DNA of 64,000 nt from the NCBI GenBank assembly GCA_002724925.1, contig PBQA01000013.1, forward strand, positions 558,001-622,000, written 5' to 3'. The DNA is from Oceanospirillaceae bacterium (GTDB lineage: Bacteria; Pseudomonadota; Gammaproteobacteria; Pseudomonadales; Oceanobacteraceae). This document shows positions 54,387 through 64,000 of this stretch, one piece after another; position 1 is the first letter of the stretch; the number at the start of each line of letters is the position of its first letter. The position numbers were made by a program, and so were the translations under genes. The notes under the pieces were generated by a model, which did no database searches, had not been told where the DNA came from, and saw only the letters and a program-made list of their open reading frames with translations.

Positions 54387-55367
54387 TCAGTTGATTTCAG
54401 CCTGAAGGCGGATTTCTACCGTTGTGTTTTCAGTCAGAGTGCCCAGGGTTACTGACACGTCAGAACCTGCAACGTCGACTTCGTCGTCACCGGCAAGGTC
54501 AGTTTTTGCTGCACCGTCGATCGTTACGGAATCGGCTACCAGCGTCATAGACAGTGGAATGGAGTCAGCCACGACCAGGTTGTTAACGTCGCCGTTTACC
54601 GCAGTTGCAGTAATCAGGTAAGTAACGATGGTGCCTGGGATGTCAGTCGTGCCACCGAATGGGTCAACGCGGCTCTCAATAGATTTATCCAGATCGATGT
54701 AGGCATCAGTGATCAGAGTGCCAACCACGAAGGTACCTGTGTCTGTATCGGTAACCGCAGTACCAACCACAGCGCCTGCTGGAGTGTTGGTGCCCTGACC
54801 TGGCAGCAGAGTACCCGGAGCAGCGGTTGCAGCGCCCGGCGTTGCTGATGTCGCAGTCAGTTCAAGTTCAGCTTGCTGGCCAGTCGCCGCAGTACCTGGG
54901 ATGTTACCCACGATAAATACGGTGGCTGACTCGTCAGCGTCCAGTACCAGGTCAGCAGTGACTACCTGATCGCCAGTGTTGAACACGCCGTCGTTGTTGC
55001 TGTCTAGGTAAACAGTCACGCTTTCAGCGTCAAAGTCATCACCAGCCAGGTTGGCTGCTGTCAGGGTGAAGGCTTCGGTACCGTTACCTGTGTTGGTGAC
55101 GGTAAACTCCAGCACCTGATTCGCACCGCCCGGCTGAGTTTCTACCGGTACTGTGTTTTCGGCTGTGACGTTAACGTTAATCAGCTCGGCAACAGTGATA
55201 TCTGGTGCTGTTGCTGATGTGCTGCCAGGGTTGCCCGTTGCCGGGTCATCAAAGGTAGCGGTTGCGGTGTTGGTAATGATTGAACCTGCATCTGTACCTG
55301 CAGCCCAGGTTGCCGTAGAGGCAGCCAGGCCCGCAGTCAGCAGGGCGATTTTACTGATGGTCTTCAT
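54387..55367 (-). CDS. Secreted DUF11-type protein, 326 residues
   Basis: Signal peptide 1-22 (ends TWA). The mature start AGTDAGSIITNTATATF is the shared N-terminal module. A second beta domain (about 85-175) holds a calcium-loop-like DSNNDGVFNTGD, and the last part (about 235-326) is a DUF11 module with DIPGTIVTYLI and DSIPLSMTLVADSV. AAGGAG precedes the ATG, 10 bp after the large gene. Resembles the 376-residue protein in length, order of modules and low aromatic content; they may be alternative subunits. Confidence 0.7.
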   Translation of the reverse strand: MKTISKIALLTAGLAASTATWAAGTDAGSIITNTATATFDDPATGNPGSTSATAPDITVAELINVNVTAENTVPVETQPGGANQVLEFTVTNTGNGTEAFTLTAANLAGDDFDAESVTVYLDSNNDGVFNTGDQVVTADLVLDADESATVFIVGNIPGTAATGQQAELELTATSATPGAATAAPGTLLPGQGTNTPAGAVVGTAVTDTDTGTFVVGTLITDAYIDLDKSIESRVDPFGGTTDIPGTIVTYLITATAVNGDVNNLVVADSIPLSMTLVADSVTIDGAAKTDLAGDDEVDVAGSDVSVTLGTLTENTTVEIRLQAEIN

Positions 55368-55377
55368 AGGGATCTCC

Positions 55378-58300
55378 TTAGTTGACCTTTACTTGATAAA
55401 AAATGCTGAATTCAGGACTGCCGTCTTCGTCCGTACCCGGCATAGAGCCTCCGAGACGGATTCGGATATCTGTTATCAGCGGATCGAAACCTTCGGCATC
55501 CGGCGTTGGCTGGTAGTCAAACGTCGTGCCGTTGTTGTTTGAGAACTCGATGTCGTCTGCCGTCGACGTCAGGTTTTCAAAATTCAGGGTCAGGGTGCTG
55601 GCGGTCGCGCCTTCTGTCAGAGTGATGGGGCTGACACTGGCGTCAGTACCAACGAAGAAAGCCGTGTCAGCCGGTAAGCTGTCAGTAATGGTGACTGTAT
55701 CTGTGTCGGCGGTACCCTCACCTGTGTTAGTCACCGCCAGTTCATACTCAATCAGAGCGCCTGGAATGGCCTTAGGGTTGGCACTGCCGTTAATCGGGTC
55801 ACTGGTTACCTGAAGCGATTTATTCATGGTCAGCTGCGCCGGTTGAAGCAGAGGGACGGTTACCGTCCGTACGTTAAATACGGTGCCTTCGTAGCCTTCA
55901 TCAGCCCTGACGGTGAACAACCAGTCGCCGCTCTGAGCGTCGGATGCTGTGGTGTAGGGGTACTCAACTGTCACGGTTGATGGCGTGGTATTCACCGAGG
56001 ACATCACAGCCAGGCTGACGGGAACCTCACCACTGGCAGCATTAATGGTCAGGCGGGTATTCGTAACGTCGTAGGCTCCAAAGGGGTCAGTGACATCTGC
56101 ACGGACAAAATATGCGGTTCCAGGATTGATTGAACTGACAGGGCTGCCATCTGGGTAGGCCTGATCGTATAGCTCAACAAGATCGACACTGATCACTGTG
56201 TTAGAGGTCAGTGCCACCAATGAAATAACGCCATTATCAGAGCTGTAGACCCTGAGGTTGCGGTACTGAGGGAAGTCTGCAGAACCGCCAACCCGGCTCT
56301 GGGTGACAGCCAGACGCAGGGCATCCCCAGCGAGTAAAGGCTGGTTGCTGGAGACGGCCATATCAAACTGGAAGGTCCGCACAGAATCACTTGAGACAGT
56401 ATTCGCTGCCGTCAGCAGACTCACCTGTTGGGTATCTGACGCAATGGTTGTTGAAGACCCGTTGCTTACTCTGATCAGAGAGACGGTTACGTTGTGCTGA
56501 TATTCGTTGTTATTGCCCTGGCCTGCCGTCAGGTTGTTCTCGAGGCGCAATGTCACCGGAATAGGGCTGGAGTAATCCAGTTCCACATCGGTCTGGAGTG
56601 CCGGAGTCAGGGTCCATTGAACCGTCTGCTGATCATTCACTACCTGAAAACCGCCTGACGTATCGGCAATCCGGGTCAGGGTACTGTCGGGTTGCAGGTA
56701 CAGGGGCTTATTACCGCTGTTGCCGAGGGCATTGTTGATAGTGACTGTGGGCGAGGTCATCGGATAATTGACCGCCGGATTACCCACAGTCGCGACGTTG
56801 GTAATGGTCTCACCGTCTTGCGCCCCGGCGGAAATAACAGCGTCAACGACAACATTCACTGTTGCCCCGGCAGGAATCGTCAGGTTACTGATCTCGACGA
56901 TGCCAGTGCTATTGTCACCAGCAGGTGCAGGCTGACTGTTATTGATTGAACCACCTGGACGGCTGAACACACTGAATGAGGATATCAGCGCTGGCATCGG
57001 GTCGGTCAGAGTCACAGCGGTCGCGTTGAAGTTACTGCTGTTCGACAGACTCATGGTATAGCGCAGGGTGTCTCCGGGCAGGACCTGACCACCATTGAGA
57101 TCGAGCACGCTTTTGACTGATGAGGACAGGTTCGCGTCCTGCAGCTGAACAGTAAGATCATTGGTATTGTTGGCCAGGCGGTTGTCGAAGTTCACGCCTT
57201 CAAGGCTGGCATTGCCACTGATCTGGCTTTGTGTGGTCGCCGACGTATCAAAAATAACGGTCAGGGGCGGTGCTTGATTACCGACAGGGATAATCTGATT
57301 GTAGGTACACAGCAGCTCACTGCCGCTGACTGAACAGTTCCAGTCAGTACCTGAGTAACTATCGAGCGTCAGGCCGTCATTCAGTGGGATGCGGATGACA
57401 CTTCCCTGAGGCGCGTCCAAAGGACCATTGTTTGACGCGGTGAAGGTATAGATTGCATCGGCTCCGCGGGATATGCGGGCAGGTGCGCTGGTATCCAGTA
57501 TGAGGTCGGAGACAGGTTCATTCGGTACACTGATGATTTCTGCAGTAAGAAAAACCAGATCCTGACCGGAAGAGTAGGTGGTTGTTACTGAGGTGTTACC
57601 CGGCGTTAGATATTGTCCTACCTGAAAGTCATCAATATCGACGCCCGGCGAGTTACCTTTGATATTCGAGAACGAATTAAACTGATTATTCGTTGGATTA
57701 CCTCCATCGGTGAGGCTATTGCCCTCGAATACCAGAGCCTCATTCTGACCATTGAAGCTTTGTGAATTGCTATCGTCGCCTTCCCAGGTGATGTGCGCGT
57801 GTTTCGCGCCGAGAGATTGGGCGTTCTGCGAAATAATAAAATTATCGGGGGCTAATGTAATCGACTGCCCACGGAACGAGCGGAAGCCATCGTAGAGGTT
57901 AACCACACGTAGCGGCTCACTGGCATTTTCATAGATAATCAGAAGTGCCCAGCCACCGTATGCTGTCGCATAATCGCAGTAAGGGGTCTGTGCTCGCGTG
58001 AAATTTACACCACTGACTGTGTATGTGCCCGAGCCGTTGACCAAGCCGGTGACATTAGCGCGCGAACTATAGTAAATGGAATTAAAGCTTTGCCCCTGTT
58101 GTCCAGGGATGACGTAAGACTGCTCGTACGTATAGCCCGCAGTGACCTGAGCGCCATTCAACGTAGCCGTGTTGTCGGCGTTACCCGAACCGGACCAATA
58201 CAGGTAAGCAGCTTCGACGTTGCTTCCCGCGGGAAGTGTAATGGAATCGCTTGACGAGGCCAGGGGAGTCTGACATCCATTCGTACCCTGACGGAAATGG

Positions 58301-60081
58301 CCACCTAATAACTCGTAATTCAGATTGCCCGCGAGGCTGTCCCGCAGAAGGATTTCGCCATTGCTCAGGCTCTGCGAGGCCACCGTAATGGGTGGAGCGG
58401 CGATTTGCGTATCGGAAGAACCCGAGCTAACCACTGCTATATTGGAGATTACAGCACCCTGTGGCGCACTGGCCGAGACCGTCGCATCTATAACAATTTC
58501 TTCGCTGCCGTTGGCGGCAACCGACATATTATTGATGACCACAACGCCAGTGCCATTAGCCCCCGCCGTCGCTGGCTGGCTGTTGTTAACACTGCCCGCA
58601 GGCTGGCGGATAACATTAAAGCCGTTTATGTACTGCGGCATATTGTCGGTGAGCGTCACGTTGTTGGCGTTGAAGCTGCTGTTGTTGATGAGGTCAATGG
58701 TGAAACGGAGAGTGTCACCGGGGTAGAGCTGACCACCATTGAGATCGATGACGCTTTTTACAGACGCAGAAAAATCCGCATCCTGAATATCGATGCTGAC
58801 CGCGTCTGTGTTATCGAACAGGTTGTTGTCAAAATTGACGCCGCTGACTGTGGCTTCCGTCGTGACGCTGCTGGCGGTACTGCCTGAGGTCGACAGCAGC
58901 ATGGAAAGCGGTGGCGTTGTGGTATTAATGGTCAGAGGTGAGTTATAGGTACATGTCACTTCTGAGGTGTTTGCGGAGCAACCCCAGTTCGTACCTTCGG
59001 CACTGACGAAGCTGGTCTCAGAGCCCAGGGGAATGGTGACGACGCTTCCAGCAGGCTCATTACTCGGCCCCTGGTTTGTTACTGATAAGCTGTAGGTAAT
59101 ATCAGAGCCACGGGATACGAGGGTATCGAAGCTCTGAATATCGACCGCCAGATCGCTGACAGCTTCATTCGGGATACTGATGATTTCGGCGCTGAGGAAA
59201 ACCCTGTCCTGACCAGAGGAATACGTTGTGGTGACGCTGGTCTGGCCTGCCTGCAGGAAATTACCAATCTGATAAACATCAAGGTCTACCCCTGATGTGT
59301 TCGAGCTGGTGCTATTGGAGTACGAGTTAAACTGATTGCCCGCGGGATTGCCCGTACCAGTCAGGTTGCTGCCGTTGAAGATCAGAGCTTCGGACACACC
59401 GTTGAGTGTCTGAGAGTTCCCTGTGTCACCTTCCCAGGTGATATGGCCGTGGCGACCTTGTTTCAGTGAAGGATTGTCAGAGACGATAAAGTTGCTTGGG
59501 GTAAGAGTAATTGATCTACCCCAGTAATCGCGGAAGCCGTCAAACAGGTTGACCACCCGCAGAGGCTCATTGGTATTCTCATACACCACCAACAACGCCC
59601 AGCCGCCATAGACATTGGCGACATCACAGTATGGCTGGCTGGTATCGAAGGTCAGACCGCTAACACTATAGATACCAGAACCATTGATTCGATTACTGAC
59701 ATCCGCGCGGGCACTGAAGTAGTTACGGTTTTCAACAACCAGACTGTAGGAGACACCCGCATTTACTGTGGCGCCGTTCAGAGACACTGTATTGTCGGCC
59801 TGGCCTGAACCCGACCAGTAAAGATACGCGGCACGAATGGTACTACCAGCCGGAATCTGTAACGCGGCGCTGGAGGATTGCAACGCCTGGCATTGGTTGA
59901 ATGAGCTGCCGTCTCTCAGAGAGGCCCCGGTCAGAGCAAAGGCAATGTTGCCTGCATAGCTTTTATACAGCTCTATCTCTTTCGCATGGGAGAGGGCGCT
60001 GAAGAAAAGTAACTGAATCGTGATAACGCAGAAAACCAGAGCGGATATCCATCGGCTCTGGTTATGGTTGGCACAAGACAC
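55378..60081 (-). CDS. Large secreted DUF3344/DUF11 surface protein with internal duplication
   Basis: About 1567 residues from the GTG at 60081. The frame is open to a GTG at 60189, but the promoter at 60208-60236 would start RNA only about 10 bases before that codon; a TTG at 60117 with a GGGGAA site is another candidate. From 60081 the signal peptide (RWISALVFCVITIQLLFFSALSHA) fits best. Two copies of a ~540-residue unit follow, each with an AYLYWSGSG / YGGWALL(V/I)(V/I)YEN domain resembling DUF3344, then DUF11-type repeats (LNGGQ(L/V)xPGDTLRxT). The last ~450 residues are distinct and end with a DUF11 module containing DPINGSANPKAIPGALIEY. No anchor motif is visible. First gene of the operon. 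Confidence 0.75.
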   Translation of the reverse strand: MSCANHNQSRWISALVFCVITIQLLFFSALSHAKEIELYKSYAGNIAFALTGASLRDGSSFNQCQALQSSSAALQIPAGSTIRAAYLYWSGSGQADNTVSLNGATVNAGVSYSLVVENRNYFSARADVSNRINGSGIYSVSGLTFDTSQPYCDVANVYGGWALLVVYENTNEPLRVVNLFDGFRDYWGRSITLTPSNFIVSDNPSLKQGRHGHITWEGDTGNSQTLNGVSEALIFNGSNLTGTGNPAGNQFNSYSNSTSSNTSGVDLDVYQIGNFLQAGQTSVTTTYSSGQDRVFLSAEIISIPNEAVSDLAVDIQSFDTLVSRGSDITYSLSVTNQGPSNEPAGSVVTIPLGSETSFVSAEGTNWGCSANTSEVTCTYNSPLTINTTTPPLSMLLSTSGSTASSVTTEATVSGVNFDNNLFDNTDAVSIDIQDADFSASVKSVIDLNGGQLYPGDTLRFTIDLINNSSFNANNVTLTDNMPQYINGFNVIRQPAGSVNNSQPATAGANGTGVVVINNMSVAANGSEEIVIDATVSASAPQGAVISNIAVVSSGSSDTQIAAPPITVASQSLSNGEILLRDSLAGNLNYELLGGHFRQGTNGCQTPLASSSDSITLPAGSNVEAAYLYWSGSGNADNTATLNGAQVTAGYTYEQSYVIPGQQGQSFNSIYYSSRANVTGLVNGSGTYTVSGVNFTRAQTPYCDYATAYGGWALLIIYENASEPLRVVNLYDGFRSFRGQSITLAPDNFIISQNAQSLGAKHAHITWEGDDSNSQSFNGQNEALVFEGNSLTDGGNPTNNQFNSFSNIKGNSPGVDIDDFQVGQYLTPGNTSVTTTYSSGQDLVFLTAEIISVPNEPVSDLILDTSAPARISRGADAIYTFTASNNGPLDAPQGSVIRIPLNDGLTLDSYSGTDWNCSVSGSELLCTYNQIIPVGNQAPPLTVIFDTSATTQSQISGNASLEGVNFDNRLANNTNDLTVQLQDANLSSSVKSVLDLNGGQVLPGDTLRYTMSLSNSSNFNATAVTLTDPMPALISSFSVFSRPGGSINNSQPAPAGDNSTGIVEISNLTIPAGATVNVVVDAVISAGAQDGETITNVATVGNPAVNYPMTSPTVTINNALGNSGNKPLYLQPDSTLTRIADTSGGFQVVNDQQTVQWTLTPALQTDVELDYSSPIPVTLRLENNLTAGQGNNNEYQHNVTVSLIRVSNGSSTTIASDTQQVSLLTAANTVSSDSVRTFQFDMAVSSNQPLLAGDALRLAVTQSRVGGSADFPQYRNLRVYSSDNGVISLVALTSNTVISVDLVELYDQAYPDGSPVSSINPGTAYFVRADVTDPFGAYDVTNTRLTINAASGEVPVSLAVMSSVNTTPSTVTVEYPYTTASDAQSGDWLFTVRADEGYEGTVFNVRTVTVPLLQPAQLTMNKSLQVTSDPINGSANPKAIPGALIEYELAVTNTGEGTADTDTVTITDSLPADTAFFVGTDASVSPITLTEGATASTLTLNFENLTSTADDIEFSNNNGTTFDYQPTPDAEGFDPLITDIRIRLGGSMPGTDEDGSPEFSIFYQVKVN
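56740..59985 (-). repeat. Internal duplication of a ~540-residue unit
   Basis: Unit 1 spans roughly 59985-58361 and unit 2 roughly 58360-56740. They match through the whole length at protein level (AYLYWSGSG, GGWALL, EPLRVVNL(F/Y)DGFR, TTYSSGQD(R/L)VFL(S/T)AEIIS(I/V)PNE, SVKSV(I/L)DLNGGQ). Nucleotide identity is visibly lower, so the duplication is not recent. Confidence 0.85.
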
Positions 60082-60207
60082 CCGCCCGCAGATACTAGCA
60101 GGTAGAGCCAGATTCAAATGATTACTTCCCCAAGCAATATTATGCGTCACGCACTCGCCGATGACTGCACACCGGTTAAATTGCGTCACAAATCGAAATG
60201 TTGCGTA

Positions 60208-60236
60208 ATATTAAGGCCGGTAATGTTACGCGTCAA
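60208..60236 (-). promoter_or_regulatory. Strong sigma-70 promoter of the five-gene surface operon
   Basis: On the minus strand: TTGACG (60236-60231), 17-bp spacer, TAATAT (60213-60208). This is five of six and four of six matches to consensus at ideal spacing, with an AT-rich upstream region. Transcription should begin near 60200, leaving a leader of about 120 bases to the GTG at 60081. Confidence 0.7.
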
Positions 60237-60510
60237 TTAACTGATAAAGTGTTAATTAAATGAGAAATATACGTAAAAACAGTTAGTTGGCGAGCGTCTC
60301 TACTACTTAGTGGTAGGTTGAGTGTAATTCTGACGTTTTGAGTTTTATTGTTGTTTGTATGATTCCAATAACAGCTATTAACTCACATTTATCGCGGGAG
60401 TGTCGGGATTGGCCACTAAGGAAGACTATTTGTCAGATGAATGTAAATGGCTGCTGGGCGTTCAATTCTGCCATCTCTTGCTGGGGTGAACATCTTTACT
60501 AACGAGATGT

Positions 60511-60534
60511 AAAAAGCCCGGCAAATGCCGGGCT
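60511..60534 (-). terminator. Rho-independent terminator of the porin gene
   Basis: 8-bp GC-rich stem AGCCCGGC / GCCGGGCT with a 4-nt loop, followed on the minus strand by TTTTT, about 30 bp after the porin stop codon. Confidence 0.92.
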
Positions 60535-60562
60535 CTTGGTTTGCTATCGATCGTTTCAGGAA

Positions 60563-61675
60563 TCAGAAGGCGTATTTAGTGGTGAAGTAAATACGATTCA
60601 TACTGGCTTCGTCGCCACCTTCACGTTCTACGGTGGCTGTACTGAATTCCGCGCCGTAGGTCAGTTTCGCAACGGGGGAGCGCATGACATTTACGCGTAC
60701 ACTGGATGCGTCTGTAACAGGAGCACTGGTAAAGGTTGCATCATCATCATAGTCTGCGGACAGCATGCCGTAGATCAGACTTGAGCGCCATTCGCTGTTC
60801 CAGTGGTGACGGTAGGAAATAAATGCAGCGGTTGTTTCACTGGCTTCGAGGTCGTCGCCTACCAGAGAGGCGTCCGCGACGGCACCCAAGCCAACGTAAC
60901 GGCCAACACCGCTACCAGCGGTTGCGCTGAATTTCAGATCGTCTTTACCGATCATTACTTTACCGGACAGATTGACGCCATAACCGATAGTTGTGGTGTC
61001 GTCGTCTTCAAGAGCACCGTCGTAGGTTAGTTGACGCACCAGAGCAGCAGCTACGAGATCAGCGTTGCCCGCTTTGATTTTGTAGCTGGCAGTGATATCC
61101 GGAATCATGCCGTTGTCACCGCTATCGCCGGCACCGGTTGTCTGCGGGTTTTCCAGAGCAATCGCGAGGTCGCCCATGGTATAGCGCACCTGAGATTGGC
61201 GGATAAATACGGTGGATTCACTTGGGCCAATAAAGTCAGCAGACTCAGGGAGAGCGCCGACATTCATAAAGTTTGACCAGGTTTGACCGACGAGTAAGCC
61301 GTCGTATTTGATAAAGGCATGGCGCAGGCGTGGACCGTAGGAATTCGAAACGACCTCGTTACCGCCCGCACCTTCAAAATCCAGCTCGATAAATGTCGTG
61401 ACGGATTTGTCGTTGCCGACGTCCGTGACAGTTTTGAAGTTGAAACGCGACGTTCGGGCTGTCATATCAAGCTCTGTCGTATCTGGCTCGGTTCCGGGCT
61501 GGATGGTAGACGGAACATAAAATTCCCTGCCCAGTCCGTCAGTCACGTTGCCATCGGAATATGAACTCAGCATGGCATCCATTTTAATGAAACCGCCGAA
61601 GCTGAACTCGGTGTTAGCAGCATTCACAGCCATGGGTAGTGCTGCGGCCATCAGAATTAAGGGTGTTTTGCGCAT
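60563..61675 (-). CDS. DcaP-like outer-membrane porin
   Basis: 370 residues from the ATG at 61675, which has AGGAG 8 bp upstream (the frame opens at 61720). Signal peptide about 1-19, then FSFGGFIKMDAMLSSYSDG, the start typical of DcaP-type trimeric porins, with LVGQTWSNFM and barrel strands, ending in TTKYAF with a terminal Phe. It probably takes up small organic acids or other anions. Divergent from acs. Confidence 0.85.
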   Translation of the reverse strand: MRKTPLILMAAALPMAVNAANTEFSFGGFIKMDAMLSSYSDGNVTDGLGREFYVPSTIQPGTEPDTTELDMTARTSRFNFKTVTDVGNDKSVTTFIELDFEGAGGNEVVSNSYGPRLRHAFIKYDGLLVGQTWSNFMNVGALPESADFIGPSESTVFIRQSQVRYTMGDLAIALENPQTTGAGDSGDNGMIPDITASYKIKAGNADLVAAALVRQLTYDGALEDDDTTTIGYGVNLSGKVMIGKDDLKFSATAGSGVGRYVGLGAVADASLVGDDLEASETTAAFISYRHHWNSEWRSSLIYGMLSADYDDDATFTSAPVTDASSVRVNVMRSPVAKLTYGAEFSTATVEREGGDEASMNRIYFTTKYAF

Positions 61676-62033
61676 GCTTACTCTCCTGATTATTGTTTGA
61701 GCAATTTCACTATGGTGCACAAAATCTGTGCAGCGGAATTAGCCAATAGTCGAAGCCACTTAAGTCGAAGGCATATATACGGTCACCAGAAAGTCTGGCC
61801 TGAAAGAGAGAACTGCTTTGGGGAGTGGGTGCTTTTGTTGTCTCTTGTGACTTAACTGACTAGTCTGTGAGTAAGTAGAAATGAAGACCTGAAGTCTCAG
61901 AACGGGGCGGGCAGTTGATTATCCGGGCAAACCATCGCTAGACCATCGTCTAATTCAGGTGTGGCGCAGGATTGCAGACACTGAAACTAATCGGAAGCCG
62001 TGACAGGGCCGTGTTTTCACAGGAGAAATAATA
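61676..62033. other. Intergenic region between porin and acs
   Basis: 358 bp between divergent genes. It contains a directly repeated ACCATCG (61931-61937 and 61942-61948, 11-bp period) about 90 bp upstream of acs. No convincing sigma-70 or sigma-54 site is visible, consistent with activator-dependent expression. No RNA gene recognised. Confidence 0.45.
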
Positions 62034-63998
<1,965 letters not shown>

Positions 63999-64000
63999 GG

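Larger units (their letters stand above)
60082..60562. other. Intergenic region upstream of the surface-protein operon
   Basis: 480 bp holding the operon promoter (60208-60236), an AT-rich stretch to about 60350, and the porin terminator (60511-60534). Nothing else is recognisable. Confidence 0.6.

Noticed and set aside
61962-61976. Sigma-54-like TGGCGC...TTGCA upstream of acs
   Set aside because: The GG-to-GC distance is 9 bp rather than the obligatory 10, and the first element departs from TGGCAC.

Overview
The window is about 51-52% GC and looks like one contiguous chromosomal stretch of an aerobic, flagellated marine-type gammaproteobacterium, most likely an Oceanospirillales-like lineage. 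This placement is inferred from gene content: paired TIGR03546/TIGR03545 genes, a System I cytochrome c maturation operon beside fliK, a DcaP-like porin, acs, OlsB, HemN, and many c-di-GMP and two-component proteins. Genes are densely packed with frequent 1-14 bp overlaps. I saw no tRNA, rRNA, insertion sequence, prophage or CRISPR array.

Layout. 1-2.6 kb: end of an ATP-dependent DNA ligase, recJ, a DUF4124 protein. 2.8-6 kb: a periplasmic binding protein overlapping an orphan histidine kinase. 6-8.8 kb: the TIGR03546/TIGR03545 pair plus a small unknown gene. 8.8-14.6 kb (minus strand): SDR oxidoreductase, M16 peptidase, a small protein, and a REC-PAS-GGDEF-EAL protein whose GGDEF and EAL signatures are degenerate. 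14.7-17.3 kb: HTH/pseudo-receiver protein plus hybrid kinase. 17.3-26.6 kb: two acyltransferases, a lipoprotein, a receiver protein with a C-terminal membrane segment, fieF with an outer-membrane protein, alkB/cysK, and a membrane diguanylate cyclase. 26.6-31 kb (minus): bax-like, pilZ-like, ackA and pta, continuing into the acyltransferase at 25.7 kb. 31.4-36.3 kb: REC-GGDEF, olsB, an unknown secreted protein, hemN, a TetR regulator. 36.3-38.6 kb (minus): an FlhB-like C-terminal protein and fliK, with a near-perfect sigma-28 promoter. 38.8-45.7 kb: complete ccmABCDEFGHI operon. 45.7-46.7 kb: DUF2804 protein. 46.9-60.1 kb (minus): a five-gene operon of secreted DUF11-type proteins ending in a 1955-residue OmpA/beta-barrel protein. 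60.6-64 kb: DcaP-like porin divergent from acs.

The most unusual region is the 46.9-60.1 kb operon. One very good sigma-70 promoter drives five closely spaced genes, all with Sec signal peptides and all built from DUF11/beta-sandwich modules. Three share the same mature N-terminal module and two share a C-terminal-type module. The largest secreted member is an internal duplication of a roughly 540-residue unit, and the last protein joins DUF11, SdrD-B-like and OmpA modules to a predicted outer-membrane barrel. I infer a surface structure or adhesin assembly with its own outer-membrane anchor. No sortase, usher, chaperone or dedicated secretion ATPase is encoded nearby.

Other themes: acetate metabolism appears twice (ackA-pta, acs); at least four proteins are linked to c-di-GMP; and several receiver or GGDEF/EAL domains have lost key residues, suggesting signalling by binding rather than catalysis.
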